A DNA stretch of 8,521 nucleotides, taken from assembly GCA_964486825.1 (NCBI GenBank), contig CAZAQS010000208.1, forward strand, positions 1 to 8,521, in the 5' to 3' direction. Under the pieces are notes generated by a model, which was not told the origin of the DNA, searched no databases, and was given only the letters and a program-made list of their open reading frames with translations. Below are positions 1 through 4,601 of the stretch, piece by piece. How positions within the stretch are numbered: the first letter of the stretch is position 1; each line of letters starts with the position of its first letter. The position numbers and the translations under genes were made by a program. The DNA comes from CAZAQS01 sp964486825 (GTDB lineage: Bacteria; Chloroflexota; Anaerolineae; Anaerolineales; UBA4823).

Positions 1-641
1 TGGGTGCCTGGATGTTGTGGGCCTAAATTCAAGAAGATGAAGTCCGAGTCTTCCCTCTGGCGCTCCATGCCCCAATCCTCAGGACGGAACTTGAGCGCCT
101 CCAGTTCGAGCTCCTGTTTTTCATCCCACAGCTGGTACGGACCCATTTCTGTCGCTCGGGCCGGATGTTCCTTCCGCAAGGGATGACCTACCCAGGTTGG
201 CGGCATCAGGATTCGTGTTAGATGGGGATGGCCATCGAACTTGACGCCAAACATATCCCAAACCTCGCGCTCATACCAGTTGGCAGCTGGCCAGACGGGT
301 GTCGCGGATGGCAAGGAAGGGAATTCCCCCTCCAGTGGCACCTTCAAGCGAATGTCTGCGTTTCTCTCTGTGGAGGTCAGGTGATATACGACTGTGAAGT
401 CGCTGGCAGGCTGCCCCTCCCGGTGGGTCCGGGTGCGCTCATCGATGGCCGTCAGGTCTAACAGCATGCTATACGGCTGGCTGACTTCACTCTTTAAAAG
501 CCTGAGCATGTCTATGATTCGGTCTTTTGCCACCCAGAAGGTAGGGATTTCATCGGCGGTTGGCTGGTAGGCCAGGACGGCCTCTTCAAAAACAGCCTGC
601 AGCTCGCCCAATTCACCGGGGTTTTCCTCTCTAACCTGCAT
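1..641 (-). CDS. nuoC: NADH-quinone oxidoreductase subunit C/D fusion (NuoCD), C-terminal part cut by window edge
   Basis: This subunit belongs to the peripheral arm of respiratory complex I, which passes electrons from NADH to quinone. The 213 visible codons hold the whole NuoC domain (about residues 1-180). It includes the family signature NWYEREVWDMFG near residues 121-132, followed by the HPLRKEHP segment. The frame continues without a stop through RPEDWGMERQ into FIFLNLGPQHPGTH, the conserved N-terminus of NuoD, so C and D are one polypeptide as in E. coli. NuoD carries part of the quinone pocket, but most of it lies outside the window. The ATG at 639-641 is the only reasonable start: an in-frame TAA lies at 669-671, and AAAGGA sits just upstream. 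It follows nuoB by 77 bases in the same operon. Family certain; fusion seen directly, although an internal NuoD start at the Met of WGMERQ cannot be fully excluded. Confidence 0.96.
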   Translation of the reverse strand, partial: MQVREENPGELGELQAVFEEAVLAYQPTADEIPTFWVAKDRIIDMLRLLKSEVSQPYSMLLDLTAIDERTRTHREGQPASDFTVVYHLTSTERNADIRLKVPLEGEFPSLPSATPVWPAANWYEREVWDMFGVKFDGHPHLTRILMPPTWVGHPLRKEHPARATEMGPYQLWDEKQELELEALKFRPEDWGMERQREDSDFIFLNLGPQHPGT

Positions 642-718
642 ATCCTTTTGACCTCTTCTCCCGTGAGCTTAACATGGATGTACAATCGATTTTCTGACAC
701 CAACCTGGTACACCACCG

Positions 719-1363
719 CTAATCATAGATCCTGTTTGGCGGTAAAAGATCGGTCATATTCTTGCGATCTGCTCGCTTGACGTCCCGCATAGAGGTTTTT
801 TCTGGTCTACTCACTCCCTGCGGTCCAACCACCCAGCTCAAGGGGCGCTTCTCTTTCCCTACCGCCTCAGATAACAGCAGTAGACCTTCCATAAAACTGT
901 CCGGTCTGGGAGGACAACCGGGAACATACACATCCACCGGAAGGAATTTGTCCACGCCCTGCACGACGCTGTAGATATCATACATCCCGCCCGAGTTAGC
1001 GCACGAACCCATTGAAATTACCCAGCGCGGTTCCACCATTTGATGGTACAGACGGTTGATGACCGGGGCCATTTTCAGGAATACTGTCCCCGCGATCACC
1101 ATAACGTCTGCCTCACGGGGCGTGCCGCGAATTACTTCAGCGCCGAAACGGGCGATATCATAACGGCTGGTCAGGCTGGTGGCCATTTCAACATAACAGC
1201 AGGAAAGGCCGAAGTTGAAGGGCCACATCGAATTTCTACGCCCCCAGGCCAACAGGTCCTGCAAACGAGCAAGCACTAGCGAGCGCTTGACCGAATCTTC
1301 GAAGGAGCCGTTCTGGTTGTCGATAGGAGTCTCGTCGCCGGGTTTACTGAACCACCATTTCAT
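719..1363 (-). CDS. nuoB: NADH-quinone oxidoreductase subunit B (NuoB), carries Fe-S cluster N2
   Basis: NuoB holds the terminal 4Fe-4S cluster N2, which hands electrons to quinone at the junction of the peripheral and membrane arms of complex I. The 214-residue protein has all four cluster cysteines: the tandem pair C55-C56 in NFGLSCCYVEM, C121 in MGSCANSGGMYD and C150 in VPGCPPRP. Length is normal for the family. Residues 36-180 closely follow the E. coli-type sequence as I remember it, including KRPLSWVVGPQGV near the end. No membrane segment or signal peptide is visible. The ATG at 1361-1363 has GCGAGG eight bases upstream as its ribosome binding site, and that site lies in a possible regulatory hairpin. 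The gene sits between nuoA (82-base gap) and nuoCD (77-base gap). Nothing is missing, so it should be functional. Confidence 0.97.
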   Translation of the reverse strand: MKWWFSKPGDETPIDNQNGSFEDSVKRSLVLARLQDLLAWGRRNSMWPFNFGLSCCYVEMATSLTSRYDIARFGAEVIRGTPREADVMVIAGTVFLKMAPVINRLYHQMVEPRWVISMGSCANSGGMYDIYSVVQGVDKFLPVDVYVPGCPPRPDSFMEGLLLLSEAVGKEKRPLSWVVGPQGVSRPEKTSMRDVKRADRKNMTDLLPPNRIYD

Positions 1364-1371
1364 GTTTGCAG

Positions 1372-1399
1372 CCTCGCATTCTTCGGCGAGGGGCCGAAG
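1372..1399 (-). promoter_or_regulatory. Two mutually exclusive hairpins over the nuoB ribosome binding site
   Basis: On the nuoB mRNA strand, CTTCGG (1399-1394) can pair with CCGAAG (1386-1381) across a 7-base loop. Alternatively, CCTCGC (1391-1386) can pair with GCGAGG (1377-1372) across an 8-base loop. The two stems share bases, so only one can form at a time. GCGAGG is also the nuoB ribosome binding site, so the second stem would hide it and the first would leave it free. Pairing is read directly from the sequence; a switching role is inference. Confidence 0.4.
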
Positions 1400-1445
1400 T
1401 GTTTCGTATTGAAAATTTTATGTAGGACCAGGTGAACGATGAGCA

Positions 1446-1841
1446 TCAAGCACGCTTCACGATTGAGCCTGGAGCCCAATCAAGCGCTCCCATACGCCAT
1501 TCATAGATCAAAGCCACAATGAGGATAAAGATGAAAACCATCGCGCCGATAAACCCAGGCCATCCCAACTCCACCACGCCCAATGCCCAGGCAACGATGA
1601 ACACGGTTTCGAGATCGAAGATCACGAACAGCATAGCGATCAGGTAGAAATGAGCAGAAAGCCTCAAGCGAGCGGATCCGGTGACCTCCATCCCCGATTC
1701 ATAGGGTTTACCCTTGTCCATGTCTGAATGCCTCTCTCCCAAGACCGAGGAAAGGCCGATGATGGCAGCAACCAGGCCAACTACGGTGAAGAAATATACA
1801 ACGAAAGGCCAGTATATGGTTGGGCTTGATGCAGTTTCCAA
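1446..1841 (-). CDS. nuoA: NADH-quinone oxidoreductase subunit A (NuoA), membrane subunit
   Basis: NuoA is a small integral membrane subunit of complex I next to the quinone site. The 131-residue protein has three hydrophobic segments at about residues 11-33, 64-86 and 96-114. Between the first two lies the conserved loop with PYESG (46-50) followed by GSARLRLSAHFY. The second helix contains the FDLE motif (75-78), whose acidic residues are typical of the family. The ending MGALDWAP resembles E. coli NuoA. The start is TTG at 1839-1841: no ATG or GTG is available before the first helix, and a strong AGGAGG lies at 1851-1846, only four bases away. It is the first gene of the nuo operon, preceded by a leader of about 200 bases and a TATAAT box. 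nuoB follows after 82 bases. Confidence 0.96.
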   Translation of the reverse strand: METASSPTIYWPFVVYFFTVVGLVAAIIGLSSVLGERHSDMDKGKPYESGMEVTGSARLRLSAHFYLIAMLFVIFDLETVFIVAWALGVVELGWPGFIGAMVFIFILIVALIYEWRMGALDWAPGSIVKRA

Positions 1842-2049
1842 GAATCCTCCTGCAAAATGTGAACGTAGAAATTGTTTATAAAATTCGACAGCCTGCTCGT
1901 GAAGGATTTTGAAAACCGGTAATAAAATCTAACAGTGTGGGATATTTCCCCAACAATAATCCGTCCCCAAGCGAGCAGTGCTTGTTAAGCCCCCAAAGCG
2001 GCCAGCAGATCCTCCTGCTCACCACCTTCAATTCTAACTGGTTGGGCTA
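1842..2049 (-). other. Long 5' leader of the nuo operon
   Basis: If transcription starts just downstream of the TATAAT at 2055-2050, nuoA has an untranslated leader of about 200 bases. The leader contains a small hairpin with stem AGCAG/CTGCT (2004-2008 and 2015-2019). It also contains a near-palindrome GGGATATTTCCC (1939-1950) and a 10-base repeat of the nuoA ribosome binding site region (ATCCTCCTGC on the plus strand at 1844-1853 and 2009-2018). A 21-codon open stretch reading LAQPVRIEGGEQEDLLAALGA then TAA (2050-1985) looks protein-like but has no start codon. No known riboswitch was recognised. Confidence 0.45.
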
Positions 2050-2078
2050 ATTATACCCGTGTTCACAATAATTTGAAC
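2050..2078 (-). promoter_or_regulatory. nuoA: Candidate nuo operon promoter
   Basis: A perfect TATAAT lies on the minus strand at 2055-2050. The -35 zone is poor: TTCAAA at 2077-2072 with a 16-base spacer is the best match (4 of 6). That zone falls inside a dyad, which suggests dependence on a regulator. No other good -10 was seen nearer to nuoA, apart from a weak TTGTTG/TTAGAT pair in the leader. Confidence 0.5.
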
Positions 2079-2079
2079 A
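2060..2079. promoter_or_regulatory. Dyad TGTTCA-N8-TGAACA, possible operator
   Basis: Perfect 6-base inverted arms at 2060-2065 and 2074-2079 form a 20-base dyad of the size expected for a dimeric DNA-binding protein. It covers the -35 zone of the leftward nuo promoter. The regulator is unknown. Confidence 0.45.
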
Positions 2080-2083
2080 ATAT

Positions 2084-2100
2084 TTAACAATCGTGGTTAA
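2084..2100. promoter_or_regulatory. Dyad TTAAC-N7-GTTAA, possible operator
   Basis: Perfect 5-base inverted arms at 2084-2088 and 2096-2100 lie over the -35 zone of the rightward promoter. The left arm belongs to a direct repeat, TTGAACAAT (2073-2081) and TTTAACAAT (2083-2091), which match at 8 of 9 positions and are spaced exactly 10 bases apart. Chance occurrence in AT-rich DNA is possible. Confidence 0.4.
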
Positions 2101-2120
2101 CGAAAGATCCCGGGTATAAT
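2092..2120 (+). promoter_or_regulatory. Candidate promoter of the aminotransferase-dehydrogenase unit
   Basis: A perfect TATAAT lies at 2115-2120, about 40 bases before the ATG at 2160, giving an expected leader of roughly 33 bases. No good -35 exists at 15-18 bases spacing; the zone overlaps the TTAAC/GTTAA dyad. The weak -35 fits a promoter needing an activator, or one with overlapping repressor sites. Confidence 0.55.
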
Positions 2121-2159
2121 CCATCCCGTTGCAGGGTGAAATACAAAAAAAGGATCATC

Positions 2160-3326
2160 ATGAACCAACTCAAGGATCTTTTCCTGCTTGAGCCTGAAAT
2201 CGTCTTCTTGAATCACGGTTCCTTTGGTGCGATTCCGCGGCCTGTTTTCGAAGAATACCAGGAGTGGCAGCTGCGATTGGAGCGCCAACCGGTCCGATTT
2301 ATCCTATCCGAGCTACACCAGCACTTGAGCGAAGCGAGAGAGGTTCTAGCAAATTATCTAAATGCGAAACCGCAGGAGCTGGTCTTCATCCCCAATGCCA
2401 CCCATGGGGTAAACATCATCGCACGGTCCATCGCTCTCCAGCCCGGGGACGAAGTCCTGACCTCCGATCATGAGTATGGAGCCTGTGACAACGCATGGGA
2501 ATACGTCTGCCGGTTGACAGGCGCCCGTTACGTTCGCCAACCGTTGCCCTTACCTGCCGGATCTTCCCAGGAAATTCTCGAACGCTTATGGAGGGGAGTG
2601 ACGGCGAACACCAGAATGATCACCCTCAGCCATATTACTTCCCCCACTGCCATCCGCTTGCCGGTGGAAGCGCTTTGCCTTCGAGCGAAAGAAGCTGGGA
2701 TCCTGACATTCATCGATGGCGCGCATGCTCCCGGGCAAATCCAATTAAACCTGGAGGCTTTAGGCGCTGATTTCTATACGGGCAACTGCCATAAGTGGAT
2801 GATGGCGCCGAAAGGCTCGGCCTTCCTCTACTCGCGACTGGACCGTCAGGAGCTGATCGAGCCGCTGGTGGTTAGTTGGGGATGGGGAGATAACTCAACC
2901 TTGAACTATGGCTCCCGTTACCTGGATTTGCTCCAGTGGACTGGCACCCATGACCCTTCGGCTGCCCTTACCGTGCCGGCCGCCATACATTTTCAAGAGC
3001 AGCATGATTGGCCTTCCGTACGCGCCGGTTGCAAACGTCTTTTATGTCAGGCGCTGGAAGGGCTGCAAAGCTTGACCGGTCTGCCATCCAATTATGGTGA
3101 AGGATGCCCACCCTACTCCCAAATGGCCTCTGCCTTACTTCCACATGTTGGTGACTTGGATGGACTGAAAAAAAGCCTGTACGATGGCTTCCGTGTGGAA
3201 GTACCCCTGGTTACCTGGAACAAAGACCACTTAATCCGGGTCTCCATCCAGGGATACAACACACAGGAAGATGTCCAGATTCTGTTGAAAGCCATGCAAG
3301 CTTTGCTGCCTGAGTTTTCAGCCTGA
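2160..3326 (+). CDS. Class V PLP-dependent aminotransferase, isopenicillin-N-epimerase-like
   Basis: This is a fold-type I pyridoxal phosphate enzyme of 388 residues, the usual length for the family, and probably cytosolic. The opening FLNHGSFGAIP (16-26) marks the isopenicillin-N-epimerase-like branch of class V aminotransferases. Cofactor residues are visible: NATHGVN (79-85) for the phosphate loop, D186 in IDGAHAPGQ to bind the pyridine nitrogen, and Schiff-base lysine K212 in NCHKWMMAPKG. A Gly/Trp-rich stretch (SWGWGDN, 239-245) and a C-terminal domain follow. The ATG at 2160 is preferred over an upstream GTG (2136) because AGGA lies five bases before it. The true substrate is unknown; many members named epimerase act on other amino acids or as desulfurases. 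The next gene starts 41 bases on, probably in the same transcript. Confidence 0.9.
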   Translation: MNQLKDLFLLEPEIVFLNHGSFGAIPRPVFEEYQEWQLRLERQPVRFILSELHQHLSEAREVLANYLNAKPQELVFIPNATHGVNIIARSIALQPGDEVLTSDHEYGACDNAWEYVCRLTGARYVRQPLPLPAGSSQEILERLWRGVTANTRMITLSHITSPTAIRLPVEALCLRAKEAGILTFIDGAHAPGQIQLNLEALGADFYTGNCHKWMMAPKGSAFLYSRLDRQELIEPLVVSWGWGDNSTLNYGSRYLDLLQWTGTHDPSAALTVPAAIHFQEQHDWPSVRAGCKRLLCQALEGLQSLTGLPSNYGEGCPPYSQMASALLPHVGDLDGLKKSLYDGFRVEVPLVTWNKDHLIRVSIQGYNTQEDVQILLKAMQALLPEFSA

Positions 3327-3367
3327 ATCTTTGATCTAATTCTTGTTCTGCGGAGTACCAAACCTTT

Positions 3368-4543
3368 ATGAGTCAAAAACATGGCCCTTACACCTATATC
3401 ATCCTTGGCGCTGGGAGACAAGGCACTGCAGCCGCTTATGATCTCGCATTGTACGGAGACTCTGCTCAAGTCATCCTGGCAGATGCGAATCTCGAAGCAG
3501 CTCATGCCGCTGCCAGGCGGGTGAACCAGCTGGTCGGCTGGGAGGCAGCTTCCGGTCACGAGTTGGAGGTTACCGATTCTGCCAAGCTGAGCTCGCTGCT
3601 CGATAAAGCTAACGTAGCCCTTAGCGCCGTTCCATACTACTTCAACCTGCAGATCACCCGCGCCGCTATTGCTGCAAAGACCCACCTTACCGATATGGGC
3701 GGCAACACCCGTGTCGTCAGGGACCAACTTGCCCTAAATGAAGAAGCACGGAAAGATGGCATCAGCGTCGTACCGGATTGTGGCATGGGACCGGGGTTGA
3801 TCAATACCATGGGTGCTTACGCAATCGAGCTGTTAGATGAGGCTCAGGAAGTATGCATATATGATGCAGGGCTTCCACAAAACCCTATGCCTCCCTGGAA
3901 CTATCAATTGACCTTTCACATCAATGGACTTACCAACGAAATGGACGGGGAAGCGGTTTTCCTTAGAGAAGGCGAGATCGTTCACGTCCCCACCTTGACC
4001 GAGCCGGAATTCATCGAATTCCCCGGGCTGGGGGTGCTGGAAGCGGACGTCACATCGGGAGGCACTTCTACTGCCCCATGGACATTCCAGGAGAAGCTTT
4101 TACGATATGAAAATAAAGTTCTTCGTTATCCTGGGCATTTCGAATGGCTACGCGCCTACAAGGCATTGGGTTTATTTTCGGAAAAGCCTCTTCCTGTAGC
4201 AGGTCAAAGCGTAATTCCCCGCCAGGTCTATCACGCCCTCCTGGAGCCAAAAATCAGCTCTCCAGATGTGAGGGATGTGGCTGTCATCCGGGCAAGGGGA
4301 AGCGGTATAAAAAATGGGCGACCTGCAGTCGTAAACGTTGACTTGATCGATTATTTCGATCCACAAACAGGTTTTTCAGCCATGGAGCGCCTGACGGGTT
4401 GGCACTGCTCCATCATGATGGCCTTTCAAGCACGGGCAGAGGTTCACCCAGGAGTCACTCCGGTTGAAATTGCGGTCCCACCAGAACGTTATTTACGTGA
4501 ATTTGAACGGCGCGGGATATCGCACCAGCTTCATTGGGAATAG
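3368..4543 (+). CDS. Saccharopine dehydrogenase-fold enzyme, likely lysine 6-dehydrogenase-like
   Basis: This is an NAD(P)-dependent amino acid dehydrogenase of 391 residues. The N-terminal Rossmann domain has GAGRQG (14-19) and an acidic D39 at the end of the second strand, favouring NAD over NADP. VVPDCGMGPGLIN (134-146), SGGTSTAPWTF (230-240) and LRYPGHFEWLR (252-262) correspond, as I remember it, to conserved stretches of Geobacillus lysine 6-dehydrogenase. That enzyme deaminates lysine to 2-aminoadipate 6-semialdehyde. The length also fits that family better than long saccharopine reductases. Substrate is not proven; another amino acid is possible. The ATG at 3368 has GGAG 12 bases upstream, a rather long spacing. 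It lies 41 bases behind the aminotransferase gene, so the pair may share substrates in one pathway. The gene is intact. Confidence 0.85.
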   Translation: MSQKHGPYTYIILGAGRQGTAAAYDLALYGDSAQVILADANLEAAHAAARRVNQLVGWEAASGHELEVTDSAKLSSLLDKANVALSAVPYYFNLQITRAAIAAKTHLTDMGGNTRVVRDQLALNEEARKDGISVVPDCGMGPGLINTMGAYAIELLDEAQEVCIYDAGLPQNPMPPWNYQLTFHINGLTNEMDGEAVFLREGEIVHVPTLTEPEFIEFPGLGVLEADVTSGGTSTAPWTFQEKLLRYENKVLRYPGHFEWLRAYKALGLFSEKPLPVAGQSVIPRQVYHALLEPKISSPDVRDVAVIRARGSGIKNGRPAVVNVDLIDYFDPQTGFSAMERLTGWHCSIMMAFQARAEVHPGVTPVEIAVPPERYLREFERRGISHQLHWE

Positions 4544-4560
4544 TTGCCCTGTGCACGGAC

Positions 4561-4583
4561 CGTAACCAAATACTTATGTTACG
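4561..4583. terminator. Weak inverted repeat between convergent genes
   Basis: CGTAAC (4561-4566) and GTTACG (4578-4583) form a 6-base stem with an 11-base loop in the 58-base gap between the dehydrogenase and kinase genes. Neither strand has a T-run after the stem, so it is at best a poor intrinsic terminator. Confidence 0.25.
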
Positions 4584-4601
4584 ATCTCGAAAACACCAGA
4601 A

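Noticed and set aside
512..703. Minus-strand open frame starting at TTG before nuoC
   Set aside because: Overlaps nuoC in another frame; the nuoC frame has the conserved family sequence.
1876..2031. 51-codon minus-strand open frame from TTG in the nuo leader
   Set aside because: Non-standard start, no family features, and it overlaps the more protein-like stretch in another frame.
2136..2159. Upstream GTG start for the aminotransferase adding eight residues
   Set aside because: Added residues are Lys/Arg/Ile-rich and not part of the family; the ATG at 2160 has the better-placed AGGA and lies just before conserved sequence.
3113..3727. 204-codon open frame on the minus strand spanning the end of the aminotransferase and start of the dehydrogenase
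   Set aside because: It is antisense to two clear genes, crosses their junction, and its translation has no recognisable domain.
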